In this document: in pieces, positions 1 through 12,128 of the stretch
Layout of the letters: every line of letters starts with the position of its first letter
Numbering within the stretch: the first letter of the stretch is position 1
NCBI GenBank assembly: GCA_014529385.2
Contig: CM043965.1
Coordinates: 10,364,912-10,428,911, forward strand
Reading direction: 5' to 3'
DNA from: Adiantum capillus-veneris
Taxonomy: Eukaryota; Streptophyta; Polypodiopsida; Polypodiales; Pteridaceae
Length of the DNA stretch: 64,000 nt
Translations under genes and position numbers: made by a program
The notes under the pieces: generated by a model
Seen by the model: the letters and a program-made list of their open reading frames with translations, nothing else
What the model was told of the DNA's origin: nothing
Database searches by the model: none

Positions 1-1000
1 TGAAGGGAAGGGGTTTTGTGGGCTCGTAGGTAGGTGGCGATCGACAAGGGAGGCATTGAGCGGCGTTGGAAGCAAGGCGAAGGCAGGCGCAATGGCACAA
101 CAGTAGTGAGGCAGGGGTCAGAGAGAGAATTACAAAAAAGAGACTTCAAACACCATATTTCATTAATTTGAAAACACACAACCAAAAGTGTTGTGTAATA
201 CAACTAAGACGAGTGCATTGAGCAACTTATTTAGCACAAAGCCACATGTCGACTAAAAATTGGTTGTTAGACTAGAAAATGTGAGAAAATGGCATCCCAA
301 ATACGTACATCGCCATATGAATGCAAATATAAGCACCATGATGTGCTACTCAAGCAACAATAGCTTATCACGTGTTAGCTTGGGCCATAATCAAACGGAT
401 CATTAATTCATCCCATGACACCAACCTCTCGATTAGTACATGCAGGTCTTTCTTTGCACCATACACTTGCTTGAGCTTTGATGGTTGCCTTCTAGCAATA
501 AAGCCAACAATAGGCAATTACAAAATTCACAACTCTTAAAATGTAAAGCACTTACAAAATCATGCTCAAATGTCAACCAACCACCACTCTCGAGGTGACA
601 CAAAGACACTGTGTCCACTCGCACCCTCGTGGTAGCTCTTTGTTAGCTTTATATGTTAGGGGAGTCACACGCCTCATCCTAGATGGTCCTCAAGTCTTCT
701 ATGTTAATGCAATTAGGCTTGCCCAATCCTTGTTAGTATGCCTAACCAAACACGTGTGCTTCATGTGCTCTTGTATCCGGTTCGATGGTTATCTTTGTGG
801 AGAAGCTATCAAAAAGGGAAGGCACGTAGAACTCATAGTGAAGGATAGTAATAATTTGCTCCTTCTTTGACTTATCTTGATTCTTCCAAGACTCCATAAT
901 GTTGCACCAAAAGATCTTGTAGCATGGCTCATGCATGCGAGAAATCAAACATTCCCCATCCTTATACATGTATATGTCACATGTATTCTTATTTATACTG
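1..1000. other. unassigned stretch at left edge
   Basis: I see no gene here. The first 130 bases are richer in G and purines than the rest. Short open frames exist on both strands (for example minus 742-969) but none shows a domain I recognise. Because the minus strand just to the right encodes the C-terminal end of gypsy F, this stretch may hold the 3' untranslated region or LTR of that element, but no LTR end could be defined. Confidence 0.3.
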
Positions 1001-1009
1001 TAAGAATAC

Positions 1010-3141
1010 CTAGGTCTATATTTCCACTTAACAAGGACTTGCTAATGAACACGACTTCTTGTTCGTATGTGATGATCCAAAATCTTTTCTAGCTCGTGAG
1101 GTTGAGCGGGTGGGTAAATTATGTTGACCTGAATATTTAAAACAATAACATTGTATGTCTATCCTAACCACTTGCATAAATGGCTAACATGAAAAATAGG
1201 ATGAATTCATGAATGTGCTAGTAAATTTATTTTGTAAGCATACATCTTAAGAATCTGGAATGCGCCACAAGACCTTGGTGAAAGATTAAGTGTAGGCCCA
1301 TTTTTTAGACTTTTTGAATGTTATGGAACCTTCAAAAACACCCACTCTCCCTCCATGAAGGAGACTTGTCGACATTTCTCATATGCAAACTTTTTGTAAA
1401 GGTTTTGAGCTTGTTTAACATTGATCTTTGCAATCCGTAACATATCAAAATGTTGTTTTAAGAAATCCTTAGCCAGATGTCTAGATTCATGAGCTAAACC
1501 TATAATGAATGGAGACCAAGCTTGATAATCATAAATGGGCTAAAGCATGTGGAAACATGTTTTGCACTATTGCAAGAAAATTCCAGACAGGCAAATAATC
1601 TCTCCAATCTATTTGCTTGGTACTAAGATAGGCTCGTAGCTAAGGATGATCAATTGTACTTAAGTCAAGAGTAATTCCATGCTTACAAAATATTGATCTC
1701 CAAAAATGACCATCAATTTTTATATCTTTATGGTTAACCATATTAGACAAAGGCCATATAACTTGTATACGTTCTCCATGGATGGTCATCTCAATTTTGG
1801 AGCCTTGTAGTATTTGTGAGAATCAATCAATCTACCACTACTCAAATAGAGTCATGACCACGAACTGTCATACATAAAGTGACAATAAAGTCCATAGAAA
1901 TGCTTTCCCATTTTTTGTTGGGGATCTGTAATGGATGTAAGAGCCCGCCTACCCTGAGATGCTCAGCTTTTGTCACTTGACACTTTTGGAAATGTAATAT
2001 GTGCTTGTGTACGTCCTTATGTAAATATCGCCCATCAAATTGTCTTCTAACTAATGCATATGTCTTCCTAATATCAGGATTACCTACACTTTGCTAGTCA
2101 GGAAACTCAAAAAGAATTGGGTGCCTAGTATCTAAGTCGATGGGTAAACATAGCCTTCACTTATGGAGTAGATACCCATCCTCAATAGAAGAATTCTTCC
2201 ATTGTTGTAGTTCTGCTTGTGAAAAAGTAGAACTATGTGTAAAAGCACATATGAAGTTGGAATTACCATTGTCTTTTCTATGAGCTCATTGGCTTGCGAA
2301 AGGATCTCCTTTTGTTGTGTGTGAGAAACATGATAAAGAGGTCTACTAAGAGGATCAATTCCAAGCACTAGCTCAATCTTATGTTAAGCATCCCCTCTTG
2401 AGAGAGGTTATTCACTTGGGATAAAGTCAGAAAAGCAATCACTATATGATTGAAGGAAAACATGTGATTCATTTCATTATTGGAACCCCAAGGGTTCCAC
2501 ATCAAGATATGTAAGTGTAGCATGTGAGTTCATTCATAGGGGTTTTTTATATTTCAAAAAGTTACAAAATTACATGTACATGGGGGGGCTAAAAATGAAA
2601 GTTTAATAAAAAGTAATAGGATTATGAAAGAAAAGGGGTCTTTTAATCCATGGTGAAATGTGTGTGTAGAGGAGTTTTATTAATACCTCTTGAATGCATG
2701 TCCTACAGGTATGTTTAAAATTTGACCCCACCCCAAGATTAGAAGGTGAGTTGGCATTAGATTTCACAATGGTGGGATACGGGTCTTTGACAAAAACCAT
2801 TTATGAAAAAAGAGATGAATTATTGTTTGTATATAGATACATGTGATACCATTGGAATTGTGCTTCCCTTCCTCTTAGTACTAGGACTCATAGCTCTACC
2901 GCTATGTTAAAAATTTATGACTCTATTAGGAAACTTAAGTTGAGCAATCATCTGTCAATGAAACCATGGTGCCCTTAGAATTACATCCCCATGAAGCAAA
3001 GGGAATCCTTCTTGTAACGTTAATAAGCTTTAGCTTCCTTGGTGACCATTTGGGTAAACGTGCATGAGGTTGGTGATGTAACCATTTTTTGCCCTTGCAA
3101 TCCTTGCTTGTGTTTAAATATTTACAAGATTTATTGATCAT
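1010..3141 (-). pseudogene. gypsy F: protease, start of RT, integrase and C-terminal remnant
   Basis: This is a heavily decayed Ty3/gypsy pol region. Reading down the minus strand, about 3060-2920 resembles the end of the aspartic protease domain (an APWFH-like motif, compare APWFDR in gypsy B at 25250). About 2430-2132 matches the linker and first part of reverse transcriptase (RPLYHVSHTQQKEI). About 2090-1860 is the integrase start, with KCQVTKAEHL and KWESISMDFI, where the D is the first catalytic aspartate. About 1340-1280 has VFLKVP, typical of the integrase C-terminus, and near 1060-1000 ELEKILDHHIRT and VLVKWKY suggest a chromodomain-like tail. Most of RT and all of RNase H are missing between 2132 and 2090. 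Frames change repeatedly. The assignment to gypsy is firm; lineage is not. Confidence 0.75.
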
Positions 3142-3937
3142 GGGATTACAACCATTGGTTAAATAAATCTTAAAAGATCTTTAAAGCATTAGCTAAAGAT
3201 TTTGTGCTAGATACCATGTAGCATGGTGTGCTTTTATCTTTAGAATAATGTTTAGAAGATAACACATATAACCTTTTGCAAAAAGTCATGATATTGAACT
3301 CTAAGGAGTTATGATGCTTTAATTGAGAATTGGATCTTTTATTATAGCGTTTATATGTTAATGTTTATCTCTAGAGAACATTTTGAAGACTATACATATT
3401 CATTTGCCAAAAGTAGTAGCCAATCATCATCTTAAACTTTGAAAAGTTTCCAATGTGTAGCTTGTTCCTTACACTTTTTCTGCCATATTGAGATGGTGTC
3501 TTTTATCTTTACCACATCGAGGCAACGATCACATCCAAACTTGTTTTCAACAAGCCTTGCACAACATATCCTTAACATGGGCAATACTTTTGATACCCAG
3601 CTTGTGCTACTAAGTACAATAACTTCTTCCGTGAACCATAAAAGAAAACTTGCTCAGTAAACTTAAAGGTTAAATAAACCTGTTACCGTATTATCCGATC
3701 ATTGTTTCTTTGAAACAAAGAGAAGAAAATATCATCGATATTCACTCTCGAGAACATGTTTTTCCTTTGTGACACTTTGACTATCAAGAAATATATTCAA
3801 GGATATCTCTTCTTTTCAACTACTACAAGTTGAAACCTTGTCATCATAACACTAAATATAGCTTAAATGCCATAGTGTTCTTTAGCCAGAGAGACATGGG
3901 GTTTAAGCACAATCTTCTCTCTCATCATTCATTTGAC
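3142..3937. other. unassigned stretch between gypsy F and copia K
   Basis: No coding domain recognised. It could hold the gag region of gypsy F in a form too decayed to read. It ends exactly where the LTR of copia K begins. Confidence 0.3.
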
Positions 3938-4290
3938 ATTGTTGGAGTTAGGGTTGTACAAATGCACACATAGCTTGGAGATAAAGAAGAAGCTCAAGGC
4001 ACTCAATAATGAATGTATTACTTAGTGTGTGAATACAAGATAAGATTGCCCTAGAGTGAGGGACGTATATACAAGATAAAGAAGAAGGTCAAGGCACACA
4101 ATAGAGAATGTATTACTTAGTGTGTGAATACAAGATAAGATAACCCTAGAGTGATGGATATATGTACAAAGCACTGGGGGGGAAAACCTCGTAGTGAGGA
4201 AAAAAGTGCTCCGATGGTCCTACGTGTGTTTGCACACATCACTACTATATACATTGCAAAAAATACCCCTTGGGAGTGATGTAGCGAATG
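3938..4290 (-). repeat. copia K 3' LTR with internal tandem duplication
   Basis: The plus-strand start TGTTGGAGTTAGGG mirrors the end of the copia J LTR at 8933. The LTR contains two copies of a unit of about 96 bp (about 3977-4072 and 4073-4168), both carrying a gaatgtattacttagtgtg core, where J has one. The inner border near 4290 is approximate because I could not find a clean TG start or polypurine tract. Confidence 0.7.
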
Positions 4291-4338
4291 AGAACTCACA
4301 CACTAAGTATAGGAAATTTTCATGCCTTATGGACATGA

Positions 4339-7300
4339 TCAATCCACAATGGGAAGCAATCCCAAAGATTTGCAAAAAGCTTTGAGCTTCTTGTGAGGCA
4401 ATGCATTTGTGAAAAAATCCACAATGTTGTCCTACGTTGGCACATAAGCCAAGCTAATCTCTCCAATTAAGAGTGTCTCCCTATAATATGGATAATGCTC
4501 CTTAATGTGCTTTGTGTAAGCATGGAAGACTAGGTTCCTCGCAACTACCAATGGGCTCCGACTGCCACGGTAGATGAGAGTACCAGACTCTAATCCAACT
4601 CCCAAATCAACAGTAAGATGTCTGAGCCACACACACTCAATCATAGCTGTGAAATATACCATGTATCTAGCCTCACAAAGTAGAGGTGGCCACAATAGGT
4701 TAATTTATGCTTAACCAAGATATGCATGAGCTGTCAAGCATGAAATAAAAACCACTTGTGGTGGACACTCATGTGTCGTAACAATTAGCCCAATCCGAGT
4801 CTGAAAAAGAAATGATATGGCGGCAATGATCCCCCTTTGGGATAAAACAACCCAAGATGTAGAGTGACACTCAAGTAGCAAAAGAGTTATTAATTGCCTA
4901 CCAATGCTTAGACCATGGGCTGTGCATAAATATGTTCACTTGTGAGACTGTAAACTATATATTTGGCCTTGTAATACACACATAAATGCTGCTACCAACA
5001 ACTATCTAGTAAAGGGTAATATTTGCACGATCTCCAACATCATGTAGACTTAACCTTAAACCCGTTTCCATAGAACTGGCAATTGGTTTACAATCATCGA
5101 CTAATTTTAGTAAAGTTTGCACATACTCTATGTGAAATAATGCAATACCCTCATCAAAATGCTTCAATTGAAGCCCAAATAATGATGCAAAAGCCTCAAA
5201 TCTGATGTCCCAAGTTTGGCATTCAAATCACCCTTAAATTAGCAATATGTACCTCATTCGGACAAGTGAGCAATCCGCACATTTTACATTAAAATTTCTC
5301 TCAGTTGGACTATTTTGAAAGCCTTGTGCAGTTGAATGATTATCCATCTTCTCATAAAAAGCATGGAAAGATTGCTTGAAACCATACAATGATTTATTAC
5401 ATCTGCACTTTCTTTTCTTGTCCTTTCTTGACAAAACCACAAGGCTGCATTAGATACACTTCCTCATACAAGTCACCATTTAAGTGGTTTCAATGTCCGA
5501 ATGATGTACATCCCATCCAAAATAAGCAAGCAATGCACAAATGAAACAATATAACAGGCATTCAACAAGTGGAAGCAAAAGTTTATTCATAATGAATGCC
5601 CTTTTGTTGAGCAATAACCTTTTACAACATGCCTCGTAGCAATCAACTTTACCATCCGGCTTACAATGCAGCCTATAAACCCACATTGTGCCAATGGCCT
5701 TCTTGCCATGAGGCAAGTCACATAAAAACCAAGCATCGTTCTTCACAAATGCATCATATTCATCTTGCATAGTAGCCATCCAATTCTAGTTAGTGCTTCA
5801 TCAAGCGTAAGAGGTTCATCTTTGTCACACATACTTGACATAGCCAAATCATAAAAATCTAATTCACAAGAAGCATGATGAGGACCCAAATGAGTATGAG
5901 TACATAAAGGTGCATTTAGTTTACTAGCACGCAAAGTATGCACTAGCTTTTTGGGCATCCCTCTAGCTTCCTCATTTTTAGCCCTATCCTCATCAAGTCC
6001 ATCATTACATCTCCATAGTAAATAGGTTGATCTATGACATCACTTGAAACCTCTATAGGCTAAATATTTGCCTCATTTGGACTTATATTTGTATTCTCAC
6101 CTTTGAAAAGAGACAATAAGGTATCAAAAATGTCATATGAGCTTACACTTGTCTCTTTAGTACATGACAACAAGGTTGAACTACATCTTTCCCAAAAACA
6201 TCTCAAGAAGTCAAAATACGTTTTGACCACAAATGATATAACCAATACCCCTTGTTCTCAACAGTGTAACCAATAAAGATGCAATTGATAGCCTTGTCAT
6301 CCAATTTCTTGCATTGTTGTTATAGCACTAGGGCATAAGCCAAGCAACCAAGAACATGCAACTGGCCAATGGATGGCTTCTTATCATGCCATGCCTCATA
6401 TGGAGTCACAGATTGCAAAGCTTTGGTGGGACACCTGTTAAGTATGTAGGTAGTACATATGGTAGCCTCTAGCCAGAAAGCATGAGACAAAGTTTAGATT
6501 TTGACCAAAATCTCTACCATCTTCACATAAGTGACCTATTTTTCCTCTCAACAACACCATTTTTTTGAGGTGTACAAGGCATTGTACATTGGTGTTTTAT
6601 CCCAAGACCATCCAAAAATGCATCTCATTCTTTTGACATAGAATGGAGGTGTCCATAGTACAACTAAATCAACAAAAACGTTTGTTTGAAGCACATAAGC
6701 ATGTCATACTTAGCCTTAAGCAGACCTAACCATGTATGCCATGAGTAATCATCAACGAAAGTCACAAAGTAAAAATCATTACTAAAAGAATGAGTGTGCA
6801 TTGGGCTGCAAACATCACTATGAACAAGTTACAACTTGCGAGTAGCCTGCACTGAACAATCTTTTGAAAACCCAGAACACTGCATTTTTCCCAAAAATAT
6901 AGTCTTCACAAACATGCTTAGGTGGTGCCTCCAAAGGGAGCAATGAGGCAACCATATCACACTTCTACAAGCTTATCAAATTGGGAAAATTCACATGCCT
7001 AAAACGTGAATGCCATAGTTTTGAATGTGAAATAGCTTTAGAATTTGTAACTGCATTTGAAAAGTTTTCCACAGACTTGTTATAAGAATTGAGATTGTAA
7101 AACCCATGTGACAAAGTACCTGATGCCACAATAGTATCACAAGATCATAAATAGTGCATTTGTTATCGAAAAACTTTACAACAAGACCAAGTATTGCTAA
7201 GACAAAAACAAACAACAAATTCTTCTTGATCCCATTCACAAAAAGTACATCAAAAAGTGTGAAGGAAATTCCATTTATTGTAGTGAGTGCAATCTTTTTG

Positions 7301-8467
7301 ACTCCTTGAGCTGGACAATAGTCATTGTTGGCACAAGTGATAGTATTCCAATTGGAGATAACATCAAGGGAAGTGAACAAACCACAATGAGATGTAATTT
7401 GCTTTGCACCACTTTCAAAATACCTCCCATGTGAATCTACAAACTTAGTCATGCATGTGTCATGGACATAAGGATTATACTAACATTGTGCACTAAAAGC
7501 CCATTTTGCATCAACAATAGAATTTATAGATTTTGCAATGAGTGCCTTTGAAGAAGATTCACTTTCCTTATATGCCTCTTTAGCCCTTAGCATAGAACAT
7601 TGCTTTATCTAAATATTCATCAGCTCTGCAATAATTGCAACACAATTTTTTCTTTCCTCTTTCACCAAATTTACAAGATGCATTGCTATTACGGGAGGCA
7701 TTTCTCACATATGATTTGTTATCTAAAGAAGCAACATTGGAAGTAGCAACATTGTTATTGCTACCTCTTCTTTGTGCAGAAACAAAAGCCTAACCAACAG
7801 CACATTGCTTAGACCTATTTTTTCTTGGCATAGCCTCTTGCAATAGCAAATTGGCCAACCCATCAAACTTGAGCATTATCACTACCCTGTGCAACAAGCC
7901 TCAAAGTAGAAGAAAAAGTTTGATAAAAATCTGGTATGTATTTATGACAATCTGCACAAGTGAATAGTCGGGAACAACTTCACCTGCAGCAGTAAGTTAC
8001 TCATTAAGATCTTTGATTTCATCAATAAAAATGTCCATTACAGCTTTCTCATCTTGCATGATTTTTATTGTAGCTGTTTGCGTATGTATGTTATTTTTGC
8101 CTCATTCCAACCTACATACAATCTAGCTAGAATGACGTAAGCATGTTTTGCTATTTTGGCTGAACAAATGTGAGGAGTAATGGTGCGCTTGATAGACATT
8201 GCGAGCAAAGTTTGCACCTATGCATCTCTACTATCCCAACGAGCCTGTTTAGTTGTAGGTAAAACAACCCTAGTTGTAGGAGTAGAACTACTAAAACCTG
8301 TAACATCCTCCACAAAATCTGGTTGTGAATCAAAAACCTTTAACAATGTTCCATGCACCCTTGGAAACAAGTACATGCTACATCATGTAAGCCCACAATG
8401 GATAGTCGTATCCATCCAATTTTTCATCAACAGACAACATTTTGAAAACATCATTGCTCTCAGTCAT
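4339..8467 (-). pseudogene. copia K gag-pol remnant
   Basis: This is a Ty1/copia polyprotein broken by many stops and frameshifts. In order from 8467 downward: gag start (MTESNDVFKML); a partial zinc knuckle (CNYC) near 7640; protease near 7420 where the catalytic DSGA has become ESGA; a GAG-pre-integrase stretch near 7100; the distal integrase region near 6400-6250; RT start at 5779-5480 (LPHGKKAIGTMWVYR); RT middle near 5400 (KSLYGFKQS); and RNase H end at 4695-4339. The usual YVDD could not be found. It would not make an active enzyme set. Confidence 0.8.
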
Positions 8468-8689
8468 AGTGAAAGACTGAACCAAATTCCCCTTTTGTAT
8501 GCTCCACCTGCTCATTTTCCTTCATCATTCATAGCTACTGCTCCAATAGCTTGGTAATTCACGAGCCGAGCATACGAGTGATGGCGTAGGCCCTTTATTG
8601 ATATGATTGTACATTATGTGGAGTGTGCAAAGGATGGACTCTCTACTAGGTAGCAAGAAAAGTCCCATGCTCTCCTAATCCCTAACTTT

Positions 8690-8933
8690 TGATGGCATGG
8701 AGACTTGGATATGTTTCCATGTATATGGTAGTGATTTGTGTGAACACACTTAGGATTGTTGAGGCACTTTCCCTCACTAGGAGGTTTTCCCATGCTTTGT
8801 ATATAAGCCCATCACTCTAGGGCTATCTTATCTTGTATTTGTACACTTAATAATACACTCTCGTTTTCATGTGTCTTGAGATTCTTATCTATCTCCAAGC
8901 CATGTGTGCATTCCTACAACCCTAACTCCAACA
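8690..8933 (+). repeat. copia J 5' LTR
   Basis: The LTR ends in CTCCAACA at 8933, directly followed by a primer-binding site. Its body matches the reverse complement of the copia K LTR (shared tctagggctatcttatcttg-like text). The left border is approximate; no clear TG start or target duplication was identified. Confidence 0.7.
8800..8807 (+). promoter_or_regulatory. putative TATA box in copia J LTR
   Basis: TATATAAG lies about 126 bases before the end of the LTR, where a retrotransposon promoter is expected. The matching place in copia K is altered. Position and motif only. Confidence 0.45.
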
Positions 8934-8935
8934 AT

Positions 8936-8947
8936 TGGTATCAGAGC
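8936..8947 (+). other. primer-binding site of copia J (initiator tRNA-Met)
   Basis: TGGTATCAGAGC starts three bases after the LTR end. This is the standard plant complement of the initiator tRNA-Met 3' end and fixes the element's orientation as plus. Confidence 0.9.
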
Positions 8948-9300
8948 AGGTTGCATCCCCACGGGCATAGTCGCTAGCACCCACTAATTACTTTCTTTGA
9001 TTTAGGTGAGCTTTGATGAGCATCAACAACAAGATAAATATTATGGGTAGGGTCGTAGAGCTTGGTGTGTTGAAAATTTTGATTCGAGCTCATTTTGGCC
9101 TCTGTTTCTAGTACCACAAGTACTGCAGATGCAATTTTGTCCTTTTATACAAAAGTTCTTCAACTATAAATTTTTGCGTAACATACTTTTGGTAGTCTAC
9201 TATGGTTTGTGCTATATAGCATGAAAAGTTATCCTTTAGTGTCTACTTAGTTTGGATATTTTCTACATCAAGTCCAGTCTTTCGTTATGTTTGAGAGCAA

Positions 9301-9438
9301 TGATGTTTTCAAGATGTTGTTTGCTAATGACAAACTAGATGGAGACAACTATCCATATTGTGGTCTTACATGATGTTTTCAAGATGTTGTTTGCTAATGA
9401 CAAACTAGGTGGAGACAACTATCCATTGTCGGCTTACA
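9301..9438 (+). repeat. 70-bp tandem duplication in copia J gag
   Basis: Two consecutive copies (9301-9370 and 9371-9438) share tgatgttttcaagatgttg and the following bases. Copia K has a single copy at the same place, so the duplication arose in J. Confidence 0.85.
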
Positions 9439-11431
9439 TGATGCAATATGTACTTATTTCCAAGGGTGTATGGAACATTGTTAAAGTTTTTGATGTACGC
9501 TCAAGTTTGGTGGATTCAAGTTTGCGGAGGCTGTTGCAAGTTCTAGTGATTCTAGTAGTTTTGTTCCTACAGCTCTTGTTGTTTCACCTATAGCTGAAGA
9601 GGCTCATTGGGATAGTAGAGATGCACATTTGTTTAGCAAAAATGAAAAATAAGGCTTAGGAGATTCTAGTTGGATTGTATGCACATTTCACTGAGGCAAA
9701 AATAGCATACTTCTACAAAATAGATAGAATAAAAATCATGAAAGAGGAAGATGAAATGGATATATATCTTTATGAAATCAAAGATATCAATGTGCAACTT
9801 ATTGCTACAATTGGTCATTCCCAACCGTTCACTTTTGAAAGACCTTTGTGGATACATTACCACATTTGTATTAGACTTTTGCTTCAACTTTGAGGCTTAT
9901 TGCATAGGACAATGACTATGTTGTTAAGCTTGATGGGTTAGTCAATTTGCTATCCCAAGAGGCTATGTCAAGGAAAAATAGGGTTAAGCAACGTGCTTTT
10001 GATCAATCTTTTGTTGTTGCACAAAGAAGAGGTAGTAATAAGAATGTTGCTACTTCTAATGTTCCTTCTTTAGGTAGCAAAGCACCCGTGACAAATGCCT
10101 CCCATGACAACAATGTATCTAGTAAATCTATTGAGAAAGGAAAGAAAAAGTTGCATTGTAGCTATTGAAAAGCTTTTGATCATTGGGTAAAGCAATGTTC
10201 TAAGCTTAAGGCTAAAGATGCATGTAAAACAGAAAGTGAATCTTCTTCAAATGTAGCTATTACAAAATTTGCAAATTTTGTTTTGTTGATGCAGAATGGG
10301 CTTTTAGTGCATAGTGCCAATATGACCCTTCTATTCATGATGCATGCATGATTGAGGCTATAGATTCACATGTATGGTATTTTGACAGCGGTGCTACAAA
10401 GCACATTACATCTCATCATGACTTTTTCACTTCTCTTGATGTTATCCCTAATGAGAATACTATCACTTCTCTTGATGTTGTCCCTAATGGGAATACTATC
10501 ACTTGTGTCAACAATGCCTCTTATCCAATTCAAAAGAGTCCAAAGGATTGTACTCATTACAGTTAGTGGCAGTTTCTTTACACTTTTGGATGTACTTTTT
10601 GTGCTTAGAATCAAGAAGATTCTGTTGTCTACTTCTACTTTAGCAAGACTTGGTCTTGTTGTAAATCTTGTGGATGATAGATGCATTGTTCACAATCTTA
10701 ATTCAGGTGACACTCTTGTGGCAGCAGGTACCTTGTCTCGTGGGTTGTACAAGCTTAATTTCTATGACAAGTGTGTGGAAAAAATTGCAAATGTAGTTAT
10801 AGATTCTTTAGCTATTTTAGATGCTAAACTATGGCATGTAGGTTTTGGGCATCTAAATTTTGCCAGTTTGATGCATTTGCAAAAAATTGATATGGTTGCA
10901 TCATTGCCCTTGTTGGAGGCACCATCTTAGCATGCTTGTGAAGGTTGTATTTTGGAAAAAAAAATAGTGTTCTAAGTTTTTGAAAGATGGTTTAGTGCGG
11001 GCTATTTTGCAAGTTGTAGCTTGTCATAGTGATGTTTGTGGTTTGATGTGCACTCCTTCTTTTAGTAATAATTTTTACTTCATGAATTTCATTGATTCTT
11101 ACTCATGGCATACAAAGTATATCCACTTAAGTCTAAGTAGCAAAGTATTTATGTACTTCAAACTTTTGGTTATTGATTGCAAATGTATCCGATTGTCCTA
11201 TAGGTGCCCTCTGATATGATTAAGGGGGAGTATATGTCAAAAAATTTGATGCATTTTGGCTCATCGTGGGATTAAATACCAACATAAAGTGCCTTATACA
11301 CCTTTAAAAAATGGTGTTTCTTAAAGGAAAAATAGGTCACTTAAGGAGATGGCACAATGTACGGTTAAAAGCCAAGCCTTGCCACTTGCTTTTTGGCTAG
11401 AGTCCGTCATGTGTGTTGATTGCATACTTAA

Positions 11432-12128
11432 CACTAGGTTGGTAACCTAACAGGACATAAAAGTGTCCTTTCAGGGTTTTGAAAAAAACCTCCAAAACCA
11501 TAGTAGATCCACTCATTTTGTAAAATCCTTTCATGAGGTTATAGTTCAAGGCCTACTACACATGGAAAAAATAAGAAACTTGTAAAATTTCTCATATTTT
11601 GGTCACACCAAGCCTCCAAAGTTGATGGAGCAGTATAGTTTCATCAAAACAGTCATTTCTTACGTTTTGTTACATAAAAATAAGATTAGGGATTTTTGTA
11701 GGACTTGAGATAAATTCCCTAGTTAACTTCAATGGGTTGGTGATCAGAACATATGATTGCTTCTCACTCACTATTTTTTCTTTTGACAAAAGAAATAGGT
11801 ACAAAAAAGTTGAATTTTTACCATTCTGCAAACCTATCATCAAAGTTTCTATAGCCACGCTCAATGCAAATAATATATGCATGTTTTCTTAGTTCCCTAT
11901 TGTCCTTTAGGTTCATAAGGAGCCATGGATCATGTCAAAAGAATAATACATCTCTTACCAAGGGGAATCTTGGGGACAAAGATGAAGTGCTAAATACAGC
12001 AAACATGAAAAAGCAGATAGCACCTCAAAATTCATTTTGAAACTCTTGACATAATTCAAGGAAAATGGTCACTTAACAGGACATAAAAGTGTCCAAGGAC
12101 ATAAAAGTGTCCCATTACCAACCTAGTG
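11432..12128. mobile_element. 697-bp DNA transposon with CACTAGG inverted ends, TTAA flanks
   Basis: The element starts CACTAGGTTGGTAA and ends in its exact reverse complement, a perfect 14-bp terminal inverted repeat. TTAA flanks both sides (11428-11431 and 12129-12132), which fits a 4-bp target duplication. Copia K has an uninterrupted version of the site near 6395-6440, confirming insertion. Near both ends is the self-complementary motif ggacataaaagtgtcc, once on the left and twice on the right. No intact transposase is present, so it is non-autonomous. The CACTA-like end suggests the CMC/EnSpm superfamily, but that group normally duplicates 3 bp, so the class is open. Confidence 0.85.

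Larger units (their letters stand above)
3938..8467 (-). mobile_element. copia K: decayed Ty1/copia element with 3' LTR
   Basis: The element runs on the minus strand. Its 3' LTR ends at 3938 (TGTTGGAG on the plus strand), and the pol reading ends at a stop at 4339-4341. Gag begins near 8467. No 5' LTR or primer-binding site is found upstream of gag; similarity to copia J stops near 8500, so the 5' end is lost. K is the same family as J, shown by shared protease, integrase and gag text, and it carries the empty site for the transposon at 11432-12128. Confidence 0.8.

Noticed and set aside
8936-8947. tRNA-Met-like sequence
   Set aside because: Only the short primer-binding complement next to an LTR; no tRNA gene surrounds it. 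The same holds at 30746, 33128 and 48214.
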